The position numbers were made by a program, and so were the translations under genes. A DNA stretch of 64,000 nucleotides, taken from positions 1-64,000 of the forward strand of contig NZ_BNAU01000011.1 in NCBI RefSeq assembly GCF_014653945.1, read 5' to 3'. Position 1 is the stretch's first letter. Each line of letters begins with the position of its first letter. The DNA comes from Amycolatopsis deserti. Lineage in GTDB: Bacteria > Actinomycetota > Actinomycetes > Mycobacteriales > Pseudonocardiaceae. Shown here one piece after another: positions 7,998-16,371 of this stretch. The notes under the pieces were generated by a model. The model made no database searches. It was not told where the DNA came from and was given only the letters and a program-made list of their open reading frames with translations.

Positions 7998-8789
7998 TCA
8001 CCGGGCGCGGTGCAGGCTGAGCACGCCGTCCCGGGGACCGGTGGCCGTCCAGGCGCCCGACTCCGCCGTCCAGGTCACGCCGTCGAAGGTGACGCCGTCC
8101 AGGCCGAACCGGGTGGCGTTGGCGACCAGCCAGCTCGCGAAGGCCCACCCCTCGGCCGCCGGGTGCGGGCCGCTGAGCACCGCGGTGCCCAGCTCGGCCC
8201 TGGCGACCGGCACGATGTCCGCCTCCGGCGCGCCCGGGGAGATGTTGGCGCAGGTCAGGGCGGCCGGCCGGGCCCCGGTCAGCGCCGCCGCCGTCGTCGC
8301 GGCCGCCGTCTCCCACTGCGCGTAGGCCTCCGGGAACGCCGAGCGCTGCACCAGCTGCGCCGCCCGCGTCAGCGGCAGGTCCGCCCAGCCCGGCTGCTCC
8401 CGCAGCCGCTCGTAGAAGGCCGTCGCCGCGTAGACCGGGTCGGTCACTTCCGCGTAGCTGCCCCATCCCTGGCTCGGCCGCTGCTGGAACAGCCCCGCCG
8501 AGTCGCGGTCGCCACCGGGCAAGTTCCGCAGCCGCGACTCCTGGATCGCCGTGGCCAGTGCCACCGTCACGGCGTGCTCGGGCATGTCCAGGCGCTTCCC
8601 GACGGCGGCGATCGTGGCCGCGTTGTGGGCCTGCTCGACGGTCAGGTCGAAGGACGAACCGTCCGCCGCGGTCGCCGTGCACCCGGGCCGGGGCGCCGGC
8701 CGCCCGGCCAGCACGATCCACGTGACGACCCCGCCGACCACCACGACGGCGAGGAACAGGGCCAGGAGCGCCCCACGACCGCTGCGCAT
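7998..8789 (-). CDS. Membrane-anchored lysozyme-fold (transglycosylase-like) protein
   Basis: 263 aa. One N-terminal membrane segment (about 8-29), then an extracellular domain. ALATAIQESRLRNLPGGDRDS followed by GLFQQRPSQGWGS resembles soluble lytic transglycosylases, with the glutamate of IQES in the catalytic position. C-terminal residues about 170-263 form an extra domain of unknown role. Peptidoglycan cleavage is plausible but some members of this group are of unproven activity. Start ATG at 8789. Confidence 0.65.
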   Translation of the reverse strand: MRSGRGALLALFLAVVVVGGVVTWIVLAGRPAPRPGCTATAADGSSFDLTVEQAHNAATIAAVGKRLDMPEHAVTVALATAIQESRLRNLPGGDRDSAGLFQQRPSQGWGSYAEVTDPVYAATAFYERLREQPGWADLPLTRAAQLVQRSAFPEAYAQWETAAATTAAALTGARPAALTCANISPGAPEADIVPVARAELGTAVLSGPHPAAEGWAFASWLVANATRFGLDGVTFDGVTWTAESGAWTATGPRDGVLSLHRAR

Positions 8790-8961
8790 GCTCCCCCTTC
8801 CTCGCCGGACCTTGTGCCCGTCAGACGCGCGACGCCGCCCCTGGTTCGTCGTACCCGCTGACGACCTCGGAAAACGGCGTCGGCGTTACCCGGAAGAGGT
8901 GCGAAACCGGGTGCGATACCGTTCGGTGCCGAACCTCCACCCGCGCACGAAGGATTTGATC

Positions 8962-9699
8962 ATGGGAGAGAGCTCCCCGAAGGTCACGGTCGTCGTCCCG
9001 ACCTACAACGAGCGGGACAACCTGCCCAACCTCGTCGGCCAGCTCACCGGCCTCGGGCTGCCCGGCCTGCACGTGCTCGTGGTGGACGACAACTCGCCGG
9101 ACGGCACCGGCGACGTGGCCGACAAGCTGGCGGCCGAGAACCCGGACCACATCGGCGTGCTGCACCGGACCGAAAAGGACGGTCTCGGCCGCGCCTACGT
9201 CGCCGGCATCACCCGGGCGCTGGAGGAGGGCGCGGACATGGTCGTCCAGATGGACGCCGACCTGTCCCACCCGGTCGAGGCGGTCCCGCGGATGATCGAG
9301 AAGCTGGCCACGTCGGACGCCGCCGTCGTGCTCGGATCCCGTTACGTGGCAGGCGGTTCGCTCGCCGGCGAGTGGGGCTGGCACCGCAAGGCGCTGTCGG
9401 CGTGGGCGAACTTCTACGTCAACGCCATCCTCCGGCTGCGGGTCAAGGACGCCACCGCCGGGTTCAAGGCGTGGCGCGCGGAGACGTTGCGGCGCATCGA
9501 CATCGCCACGATCCGCAGCAACGGGTACGCGTTCCAGGTCGAGATGAACTACCGCACCGTCAAGCAGGGACTGCGGATCGCGGAGATCCCGATCCGGTTC
9601 GAGGAGCGCGCCGACGGCGTGTCCAAGATGAGCCTCGCGGTGCAGCTGGAGTCCGCGCTGATGCCGTGGAAGCTGCTGTTCGGGCGTAAGCTCAGCTAA
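8962..9699 (+). CDS. Polyprenol monophosphomannose synthase (Ppm1 catalytic type)
   Basis: 245 aa GT2 glycosyltransferase that moves mannose from GDP-mannose to polyprenol phosphate, the donor for lipoglycan and protein mannosylation. VVVPTYNERDNLP opens the GT-A domain, DDNSPDGTGD binds nucleotide and MDADLSHP is the DxD-type metal motif. Length and lack of membrane segments match the stand-alone D2 domain of mycobacterial Ppm1. ATG 8962 is chosen because the GT2 fold starts 8 residues later; a purine-rich GAAGGA precedes it. Confidence 0.85.
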   Translation: MGESSPKVTVVVPTYNERDNLPNLVGQLTGLGLPGLHVLVVDDNSPDGTGDVADKLAAENPDHIGVLHRTEKDGLGRAYVAGITRALEEGADMVVQMDADLSHPVEAVPRMIEKLATSDAAVVLGSRYVAGGSLAGEWGWHRKALSAWANFYVNAILRLRVKDATAGFKAWRAETLRRIDIATIRSNGYAFQVEMNYRTVKQGLRIAEIPIRFEERADGVSKMSLAVQLESALMPWKLLFGRKLS

Positions 9700-9756
9700 A
9701 CGAAACTTCACAATCTTTCACTTGTCCTTGCGCTGTCCCGGTCGCACGCTGGTGGC

Positions 9757-10635
9757 GTGATCAAGACGTGGGTGCGGATGGGTGTGCTCGCCCTGCTGTG
9801 GGGTTCGGCGTTCCTGTGGATCAAGCTCGCGTTGCGCGGGTTCACGCCGATCGAAGTCGCGGTGCTGCGCAGCGTGCTGGGCGCCGCGGTGCTGTTCGTC
9901 CTGGCGCGGATCGCCGGGCAGCGGATGCCGCGCGGGCGGACGATGTGGGGGCGGCTGGTCGTGGCCGCGTTCTTCTGCAACGCGGTGCCGTTCGCGTTGT
10001 TCAGCATCGGTGAGCAGACGGTCGACTCCGGCATCGCCGGCGTGCTCAACGCGACCACTCCACTGTGGTCACTGCTGGTCGGGCTGGTGCTGGGCACCGA
10101 ACGCGGGACGCACCCGGCGCGGCTCGGCGGGCTGCTGCTCGGGTTCGGCGGGGTGCTGCTGATCTTCGCGCCCTGGGAGCGGTCCGGGTTGCTCGGCTGG
10201 GGTGCGCTGGCGCTGGTGGCGGCCGCGGCGAGCTACGCGATCGCGTTCGCCTACATGGCGCGGAAACTGGCGGGCACCGGCGGGCCGATCGCCACCTCGG
10301 CGGCGCAGCTGGGAGTCGCGTCCGGGCTGGCGGCGCTGGCGCTGCCGGTGGACGGCGGCCGGCCCGGGTTCGACGGGCTCGCCGTGCTCGCGGTCGTCCT
10401 GCTCGGCGTGTTCGGCACCGGGTTCACCTTCTACCTCAACTACCGGCTCATCGAGGACGAGGGCCCGACCGGCGCGGCGGTCGTCGGGTACCTGCTGCCG
10501 GTCGTGTCGGTCGCGCTGGGGGCGGTGGTGCTGGGCGAGCCGGTGACGGTGCGGGTCGTGGCCGGGGTGGTGGTCGTGCTGGCGGGGGTCGGCCTGACGC
10601 GGGTGAAACCGCGGCGCGTACGCGTGGCGGCGTAG
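9757..10635 (+). CDS. EamA/DMT superfamily transporter
   Basis: 292 aa with about ten hydrophobic segments in two EamA repeats (about 5-137 and 150-285). LLWGSAFLWIKLAL and EVAVLRSVLGA are the usual opening of helix 1-2 in this family, and FYLNYRLIEDEGPTGAAVVGYLLPV marks the second repeat. Probably a metabolite or amino-acid exporter. GTG start at 9757. Substrate unknown. Confidence 0.85.
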   Translation: MIKTWVRMGVLALLWGSAFLWIKLALRGFTPIEVAVLRSVLGAAVLFVLARIAGQRMPRGRTMWGRLVVAAFFCNAVPFALFSIGEQTVDSGIAGVLNATTPLWSLLVGLVLGTERGTHPARLGGLLLGFGGVLLIFAPWERSGLLGWGALALVAAAASYAIAFAYMARKLAGTGGPIATSAAQLGVASGLAALALPVDGGRPGFDGLAVLAVVLLGVFGTGFTFYLNYRLIEDEGPTGAAVVGYLLPVVSVALGAVVLGEPVTVRVVAGVVVVLAGVGLTRVKPRRVRVAA

Positions 10636-10694
10636 GCGAAGGTCCCGCTCTGCGCCGGATGTCCCGGAACGTCCGGTTCGCGACAGTGGACCGC

Positions 10695-11192
10695 ATGAGA
10701 CTCAAAGCGCGGGGACGGAAGGCGTGGCTGACGGCGCACATCGTGTCGGCCGGCGCGTGGATCGGGATCGACGTGGTGCTGGCGGTGCTGGTGTTCACCG
10801 CGATGCTGACGGACGAAACGTCGCTGGCCGCGGTGTGCTACCAGGCGCTGCGGCTGTTCGCGGTGTGGCCGGTGCTGGTGGCCGGGCTGGTGTGCCTGGG
10901 CAGCGGGATGATGTTGGGGCTGGGCAGCCGGTACGGGCTGGTCCGGTACTGGTGGGTGGCGACCAAGCTGGTGCTCAACGTGGTGCTGACGGTGCTCGGG
11001 CTGATCCTGCTGCGCCCGGCGGTCGGCGAGGCGGCGGTGTACGGCGAGTCGCTTCTCGCGGGGATTCCCGGGGTGGCGCCGGACCTGGTGTTCCCGCCGA
11101 TCGTGTCACCGGCGTGCCTGCTGGCGGCGGTGCTGCTGTCGGTCTACAAGCCGGGTGGGCGGGTTCGCAAGGCGCGGGCGGTGTCGGGGTGA
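10695..11192 (+). CDS. DUF2269-like small integral membrane protein
   Basis: 165 aa with four predicted helices. The N-terminus RKAWLTAHIVSAGAWIGIDVV resembles the DUF2269/CopD-like membrane family with a conserved histidine in helix 1. A positively charged tail follows the last helix. ATG 10695 is preferred over ATG 10659, which adds 12 unconserved residues. No function can be stated. Confidence 0.7.
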   Translation: MRLKARGRKAWLTAHIVSAGAWIGIDVVLAVLVFTAMLTDETSLAAVCYQALRLFAVWPVLVAGLVCLGSGMMLGLGSRYGLVRYWWVATKLVLNVVLTVLGLILLRPAVGEAAVYGESLLAGIPGVAPDLVFPPIVSPACLLAAVLLSVYKPGGRVRKARAVSG

Positions 11193-11196
11193 CCGG

Positions 11197-11475
11197 TCAC
11201 GCCGGTTCCAGGATCAGCGTGCGCGGCCGTCCGGCCAGCGCGGGCGAGTTCTCCCGCGACGACCAGACCTCCCGTTCCAGGAAGGCCAGGAACGCCTCCG
11301 CCTCGGGCACCGATCCGAACTCCAGGTCGATCACCACGTAGTGCGCGTCGCCGACGGGGCGGGACACCTGGTGCGCCCGCACGCCGGCCCGGCCGCGCGC
11401 CTCGGCGAAGCGCCCGAACGCCGCCTGCCACAGCGGGAAATCCACAATCGAGTGTTCGATGTGCAAGGTGGCCAT
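11197..11475 (-). CDS. Small dimeric alpha/beta-barrel-like protein
   Basis: 92 aa. The pattern (TLHIEHSIVDFPLWQAAFGRF, then YVVIDLEFGSVPEAEAFLAFL) resembles ferredoxin-like ABM/EthD-type dimeric barrels. No catalytic residues can be assigned. AGGAGG a few bases before ATG 11475 supports the start. It converges on the DUF2269-like gene with 4 bases between stops. Confidence 0.7.
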   Translation of the reverse strand: MATLHIEHSIVDFPLWQAAFGRFAEARGRAGVRAHQVSRPVGDAHYVVIDLEFGSVPEAEAFLAFLEREVWSSRENSPALAGRPRTLILEPA

Positions 11476-11559
11476 GACTCCTCCTTCTCCTCGCCGCCGA
11501 CGGTAGGAATTCCGGCTCGGCGGGCCCATCCCAGGTTCCTGGGGTTCTAGACTCGGCCT

Positions 11560-12528
11560 GTGGACGCGAGGGCGGTGCGGCTGCGCGTGCTCGGCGAGAT
11601 CCGGCGCAAGGTCGGCTTCGACGCCTACGCCTGGCCGCTCACCGACCCGGAGACCACCGTCGGCACCGCCCCGCTCGCCGACGTCCCGTGCCTGCCGGAG
11701 CTGCCCCGCCTGATCCGGCTCAAGTACCTCACCCCGGTCAACCGCTGGACCGCGCTGCGCCCCGGCACCGTGACGACCCTGCGTGCGGCCACCGGAGGCA
11801 ACCCCGCCCGGAGCCTGCTGTGGCGCGAAATGCTGGACGGCTACGGCGTCGCCGATGTCGCCTCCGCCGTGTTCGCCGACCGGTTCGGCGTCTGGGCGTT
11901 CCTGGACCTGTGGCGGTCCCGCCCCTTCACCGACCCGGAAACCGCGACGCTCACCCGGATCCTCGAACCGGTCACGACCGAACTGCGCCGGGCCCAGGCG
12001 GAGACCTTCGCCGCGCGGGACGGCCAGCTGGCGCGGCCGGGGCCGGTCGTGCTGCTGCTCTCCCCGGACCTGGCCGTCCTCGGCCACACCCCGGACACCG
12101 CCGAGTACCTGCGCGTGCTCGTCCCGCCGGACGACGGGCGCGCGCCGGTCCCGGCCGGCGCCTACAACGTGGCCGCGCAACTGCTCGCCAACGAATCCGG
12201 TGTCGACAGCCACCGCCCGGCCGCCCGCGTGCACCTCGCGGACGGGCGGTGGGTGACCCTGCGCGCGGCGCGGATCGTGCGGGACATCGCCGTCACCATC
12301 GAGGAGTCCGCGCCCGCCGAGCGGGTCGCGTTGTTCGGCCGGGCGTTCGGGCTCAGCACCCGCGAGCGGGAGCTGCTCGGGCACCTCGTCCACGGCAGCG
12401 ACACGCGGGACCTCGCGCGGCGGATGTTCCTGTCCGAGCACACCGTCCAGGACCACCTGAAGTCGATCTTCACCAAGACCGCCGTGCGCAACCGCCGGAC
12501 CCTGCTGGCCCGCGCGCTCGGCGGCTGA
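11560..12528 (+). CDS. LuxR family transcriptional regulator
   Basis: 322 aa. The C-terminal LuxR/GerE helix-turn-helix (about 262-318) reads LSTRERELLGHLVHGSDTRDLARRMFLSEHTVQDHLKSIFTKTAVRNRRTLL in order. The N-terminal 250 residues look like a GAF/PAS-type sensor but without diagnostic residues. GTG start. It lies 45 bases upstream of the S9 peptidase gene on the same strand. Confidence 0.85.
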   Translation: MDARAVRLRVLGEIRRKVGFDAYAWPLTDPETTVGTAPLADVPCLPELPRLIRLKYLTPVNRWTALRPGTVTTLRAATGGNPARSLLWREMLDGYGVADVASAVFADRFGVWAFLDLWRSRPFTDPETATLTRILEPVTTELRRAQAETFAARDGQLARPGPVVLLLSPDLAVLGHTPDTAEYLRVLVPPDDGRAPVPAGAYNVAAQLLANESGVDSHRPAARVHLADGRWVTLRAARIVRDIAVTIEESAPAERVALFGRAFGLSTRERELLGHLVHGSDTRDLARRMFLSEHTVQDHLKSIFTKTAVRNRRTLLARALGG

Positions 12529-12573
12529 TCGAAAACCCGCAAAACTGTCGGTCATCGGTGGTAAGAAGGCGAA

Positions 12574-14610
12574 GTGACCGACGATGCCTTCGCCGACCTC
12601 GACGCCTACGTCCGCCTGCCGCGGCTGTCGGGTCTGGTGCTCTCCCCGGACGGCCGCCGACTCGTCGTCGGCGTGGCGACGCCCGACCTGAAGAAGAACC
12701 GCTACACCACGGCGCTGTGGGAGGTGGACCCGGCGGGCGAGCGCCCGGCGCGGCGGCTGACGCGCAGCGCCGAGGGCGAGTCCGGCGCCGCCTTCACCCC
12801 CTCTGGCGACCTGCTGTTCGTCTCCGCCCGGCCGGACGCCGCGGCCGAGGGCGAGGACGGCCCGAAGAGCGCGTTGTGGCTGCAGCCCGCCTCCGGCGGG
12901 GACGCCCGGGTCGTCGCCGCGCCCGCGGGCGGCATCCACGGCGTCACGGTGGCCGCCGAGGCCGGCACGGTGCTGGCCGGGGCGCCGATGATGCCGTCGG
13001 CCACCAGCGCCGACCACGACGCCGAGGTGCGCAAGGCCCGCAAGGACGCCGGGGTCTCGGCGATCCTGCACGAGGAGTACCCCATCCGGTACTGGGACCA
13101 CGACCTGGGCCCCGACCGCCCCCGGCTGGTCGTCGCCGACGGCGTGCCGGCCGGGGAGGACCGCCTCGAGCTGCGCGACCTCACCGGGCACGCCGGGCGC
13201 GCGCTGGGCGACGAAGCGTCCTGGGACGTCGCGCCGGACGGCCGCACCGTCGTCACCACGTGGGTGGTGCCCGAGGCGCGCGGGTCGCAGCGCACCACCG
13301 TCGTCGCCATCGACGTCGCCACCGGCGAGCGGCGCGTCCTGGCCGACGACGCCGACCACGAGTACGAGTCGCCGCGGATCTCGCCGGACGGCACCCAGGT
13401 CGCGGTCGCCGTGTACCGCCGGTCGACCCCACAAGCCCCGGGTGACTACTGGCTCGCCCTCGTCCCGCTCGCCGGCGGGGAGCTCACGCCGCTGACCCGG
13501 GAGTGGGACCGCTGGCCGCACTCGGCGCGGTGGCTGCCGGACGGCTCGGCGCTCGTCGTCGCGGCCGACGACCAGGGCCGCTCGCCGCTGTGGCGGGTCG
13601 ACGCCACCACCGGTGACGTCACGCGGCTGACCGCCGACGACGGCGCCTACACCGAGCCGCGGATCTCGCCGGACGGCCGGTGGGTCTACGCGCTGCGCTC
13701 CGCGGTCGACCACCCGCCGGCGCCGGTGCGCGTCGCCCTCGACGGCGGTGCGATCGAGCCGCTGCCCGGGCCGGCCGAGGCGCTCGGCCTGGACGTCGAG
13801 GTTCCCGGCCGCCTCGACGAGGTCACCGCCACCGCCGAGGACGGCACGCCGCTGCGGGCGTGGCTCGCGCTTCCGCGGGACGCCGGCCCGGGCTCGCCCG
13901 CGCCGCTGCTGCTGTGGATCCACGGCGGCCCGCTCGGATCGTGGAACGCCTGGCAGTGGCGGTGGAACCCGTGGCTCGCCGTCGCCCAGGGCTACGCCGT
14001 CCTGCTGCCCGACCCGGCGATCTCCACCGGCTACGGCTACGAGTTCATCAAACGCGGATGGGGCGCGTGGGGCGCGGCGCCGTTCACCGACCTGATGGCC
14101 GTCACCGACGCCGCCGAGCAGCACCCGGACGTCGACGAGACGCGCACGGCCGCGATGGGCGGATCGTTCGGCGGCTACATGGCCAACTGGGTCGCCGGGC
14201 ACACCGACCGGTTCCAGGCGATCGTCACGCACGCCTCGCTGTGGGCGCTCGACCAGTTCGGGCCGACGACCGACGCGACGTTCTACTGGCAGCGCGAGCT
14301 GACCCCGGAGATGGCGGAGGCGAACTCGCCGCACCGCTTCGCCGACCGGATCAGCACGCCGATGCTCGTCATCCACGGCGACAAGGACTACCGCGTCCCG
14401 ATCGGCGAGGGGCTGCGGCTGTGGTGGGACCTGGCGTCCCGGTCGGCCGCCGAGGACGGCTCGACACCGCACAAGTTCCTCTACTTCCCCGACGAGAACC
14501 ACTGGATCCTCACCCCGCACCACGCGAAGCTCTGGTACGCCACGGTGTTCGCCTTACTCGCGCAGCACGTGCTGGGCAAGGACTGGCAGCGGCCGGACCT
14601 GCTGGGCTGA
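12574..14610 (+). CDS. S9 family prolyl oligopeptidase-like serine peptidase
   Basis: 678 aa. Residues about 15-400 form a TolB/WD40-like beta-propeller with repeated SPDG blades (for example RISPDGTQVAV). The C-terminal alpha/beta-hydrolase carries the triad S531 (GGSFGGYM), D605 (HGDKDYRVP) and H643 (DENHWI), with oxyanion motif HGGPLGSWN. There is no signal peptide, so it is probably a cytoplasmic acylaminoacyl- or dipeptidyl-peptidase. GTG start, in tandem with the LuxR gene. Confidence 0.88.
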   Translation: MTDDAFADLDAYVRLPRLSGLVLSPDGRRLVVGVATPDLKKNRYTTALWEVDPAGERPARRLTRSAEGESGAAFTPSGDLLFVSARPDAAAEGEDGPKSALWLQPASGGDARVVAAPAGGIHGVTVAAEAGTVLAGAPMMPSATSADHDAEVRKARKDAGVSAILHEEYPIRYWDHDLGPDRPRLVVADGVPAGEDRLELRDLTGHAGRALGDEASWDVAPDGRTVVTTWVVPEARGSQRTTVVAIDVATGERRVLADDADHEYESPRISPDGTQVAVAVYRRSTPQAPGDYWLALVPLAGGELTPLTREWDRWPHSARWLPDGSALVVAADDQGRSPLWRVDATTGDVTRLTADDGAYTEPRISPDGRWVYALRSAVDHPPAPVRVALDGGAIEPLPGPAEALGLDVEVPGRLDEVTATAEDGTPLRAWLALPRDAGPGSPAPLLLWIHGGPLGSWNAWQWRWNPWLAVAQGYAVLLPDPAISTGYGYEFIKRGWGAWGAAPFTDLMAVTDAAEQHPDVDETRTAAMGGSFGGYMANWVAGHTDRFQAIVTHASLWALDQFGPTTDATFYWQRELTPEMAEANSPHRFADRISTPMLVIHGDKDYRVPIGEGLRLWWDLASRSAAEDGSTPHKFLYFPDENHWILTPHHAKLWYATVFALLAQHVLGKDWQRPDLLG

Positions 14611-14637
14611 CGGTTAGACACGGTCGTAACGGGAAAG

Positions 14638-14673
14638 CCCTCCCTCGCCGACATCATCACCGGCGAGGGAGGG
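14638..14673 (+). promoter_or_regulatory. Hairpin sequestering the catalase ribosome-binding site
   Basis: A perfect 13-bp stem (14638-14650 with 14661-14673, 10-base loop) ends 4 bases before the GTG start of the manganese catalase gene. The 3' arm contains GAGGGAGGG, the only Shine-Dalgarno-like sequence there, so the folded RNA would hide it. It could also act as a terminator for the S9 peptidase gene, whose stop is 28 bases upstream. A GGTT (14612-14615) with GGGAAA (14631-14636) upstream faintly resembles a general-stress sigma promoter. Confidence 0.55.
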
Positions 14674-14677
14674 CCCC

Positions 14678-15709
14678 GTGTTCCGTCACACCAAGTTCCT
14701 GCAGTTCGAGGCGAAGCCGGAGCGTCCGGACCCCTATTACGCGCGGAAGCTGCAGGAGCTGATCGGTGGCGCCTACGGTGAGATGACGGTGACGATGCAG
14801 TACCTGTTCCAGGGCTGGAACTGCCGCATCGAGGGCAAGTACAAGGACCTGATCATGGACACCGCGACCGAGGAGATCGGTCACGTGGAAATGCTGGCCA
14901 CCATGGTCGCCCGCCTGCTCGAAGGCGCCCCGGCCACCGCCACCGCCGAAGCCGCCAAGGACCCGGTGATGGCGGCCGTGCTGGGCGGGATGGATCCGCA
15001 ACAGGCCATCGTCGCCGGTGGCGGGGCGGTGCCGGCCGATTCCAACGGCACGCCGTGGAACGGCAAGTACATCGTCGCCTCGGGCAACCTGCTGGCCGAT
15101 TTCCGGGCCAACGCCGCCGCCGAGGCGCAGGGCCGGTTGCAGACCGCGCGGCTGTACAACATGACCGACGATCCGGGCGTGAAGGAGATGCTGAAGTTCA
15201 ACCTGGCCCGCGACACCGTGCACCAGAAGCAGTGGCTGCGCGCCATCGAAGAACTCCAAGCCGACGGCCTGGAAACCGACATCGCGCCCAGCGCCCTGCT
15301 GGACGAGGAGGACCAGACCCACAACAACACCATCTGGCACCTCTCCGACGGCCCCGACGGCAACAAAGGCTCCTGGGCCACCGGCGAAGACCGCATCGAC
15401 TACCTCATGGACCCCAAACCCCTCGGCGGCCCCGGCAGCGCCCCCGAACCCGACCCGGAGCTCTACGCGACCGCCCCGCGCGACGGATCGGCCGGCGAGG
15501 CGGATCCGGCGGACGGCGATGTGGAGACCTTCTACGCGGACGGCCGGTGGAAGAACCAGGTCGTGGGCAACAGCCGCGCCTCCAGCACCGGCGACACCAA
15601 GGCCGAGGCCCAGGCCGAGGGCCGCGAGCTGGCCCGCAAGCGCGGCGTCACGCACGTCGTGCGCCGCAAGGACGGCGAGATCGCGGAGCGCCACGACTAC
15701 GGCCGCTGA
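14678..15709 (+). CDS. Manganese catalase with C-terminal DUF2188-like domain
   Basis: 343 aa. Residues 1-285 are a dimanganese catalase (H2O2 disproportionation): the ferritin-like helices carry YGEMTVTMQYLFQ, TEEIGHVEM and ARDTVHQKQW, supplying the Glu/His metal ligands. Residues about 288-343 (FYADGRWKNQVVGNS, then AEAQAEGRELARKRGVTHVV) match the small DUF2188 domain, usually a stand-alone protein. Start GTG at 14678 behind a hairpin-embedded ribosome site. Cytoplasmic peroxide defence is the likely role; the added domain's role is unknown. Confidence 0.9.
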   Translation: MFRHTKFLQFEAKPERPDPYYARKLQELIGGAYGEMTVTMQYLFQGWNCRIEGKYKDLIMDTATEEIGHVEMLATMVARLLEGAPATATAEAAKDPVMAAVLGGMDPQQAIVAGGGAVPADSNGTPWNGKYIVASGNLLADFRANAAAEAQGRLQTARLYNMTDDPGVKEMLKFNLARDTVHQKQWLRAIEELQADGLETDIAPSALLDEEDQTHNNTIWHLSDGPDGNKGSWATGEDRIDYLMDPKPLGGPGSAPEPDPELYATAPRDGSAGEADPADGDVETFYADGRWKNQVVGNSRASSTGDTKAEAQAEGRELARKRGVTHVVRRKDGEIAERHDYGR

Positions 15710-16068
15710 CCGGGTTCGCGGCGGCGCGGGGATCGATCCTGGGTGTCACCGATGCCGACGAGACCGGCACGGGCGGCGCGCGGGAACGGCCGCTGACCGT
15801 TCGCCGAGCACGCCGAGGAGCGGGCCCGCACGCCCGTACTCGACGCCGGGAAGGGCGAGTTCCGGGGACGCTCTACCCGGTCGGTGACGGCTGGGTTGCC
15901 GCGATTGCGCGGTACCCCGCGGCGATTCCGCAAACCCGGCAGCCACGGTCGAACGTAATTCGCCCCGGAACCACTCGGTCGAGTGGCGCCAGCCGTGCAG
16001 TGCGCGCATCGAATCGCTAAGTTTCTCGTCTCGTTCGAAGAATCATTTTCCGATGAAGGGGAAACTCA
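15710..16068. other. Intergenic region, no gene recognised
   Basis: 359 bases. Codon-position bias breaks down, and the short ORFs on either strand have no family-like features. It contains the imperfect palindrome CCACTCGGTCGAGTGG (15971-15986) and an AT-richer stretch (about 16015-16055) that probably holds the promoter of the small secreted protein gene. Confidence 0.5.
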
Positions 16069-16320
16069 GTGTCGCGCACACTTCGTGCTGGTGTCGTCGG
16101 TCTCGCGGCCGCCGCGGCGGTTCTGACCGGGGCGGGCGCCGCCTCCGCCGGAGTCTCCACCCCGCAGCTCAAGGCCGTCGGCATGACGGTCAACGGCCTG
16201 ATGGGCAAGGGTGGCACCCCCAGCGTGCTCAGCGCCGTCACGGGCAAGCAGAGCGCGCTGTCCCCGGTCACCGGTGGCAACCCGCTGCGGCCGCTGACCG
16301 GCAAGCTGCCGATCGGCTGA
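16069..16320 (+). CDS. Small secreted protein of unknown function
   Basis: 83 aa. A signal peptide (about 1-27: SRTLRAGVVGLAAAAAVLTGA, cleavage near ASA-GV) precedes a 55-residue mature chain low in charge, with repeated VTGK/VTGG motifs. No cysteines and no known domain. GTG start with GAAGGGGAAA upstream. A strong intrinsic terminator follows 12 bases after the stop, which supports a real transcript. Confidence 0.7.
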   Translation: MSRTLRAGVVGLAAAAAVLTGAGAASAGVSTPQLKAVGMTVNGLMGKGGTPSVLSAVTGKQSALSPVTGGNPLRPLTGKLPIG

Positions 16321-16332
16321 TCATCCGGCCGG

Positions 16333-16367
16333 GCGCGCCACGGGAATTCACCCGTGGCGCGCTTTTT
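16333..16367 (+). terminator. Intrinsic terminator of the small secreted protein gene
   Basis: A perfect 12-bp stem (GCGCGCCACGGG / CCCGTGGCGCGC), 6-base loop, then five T residues (16363-16367). It is the clearest rho-independent terminator in the window and oriented for the plus-strand gene. Confidence 0.85.
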
Positions 16368-16371
16368 CGTC

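Noticed and set aside
5803..8721. Very long minus-strand open frame (972 codons)
   Set aside because: It is antisense or frame-shifted to the methyltransferase, decarboxylase and lysozyme-fold genes, is Arg/Pro/Gly-rich and has no domain. Long shadow frames are normal at this GC content.
11197..14523. 1108-codon minus-strand frame over the LuxR and S9 genes
   Set aside because: Only its last 92 codons (11197-11475) have a ribosome site and a protein-like pattern; the rest is antisense composition.
15746..16009. 87-codon minus-strand ORF in the intergenic region
   Set aside because: No ribosome site, domain or codon-position bias.
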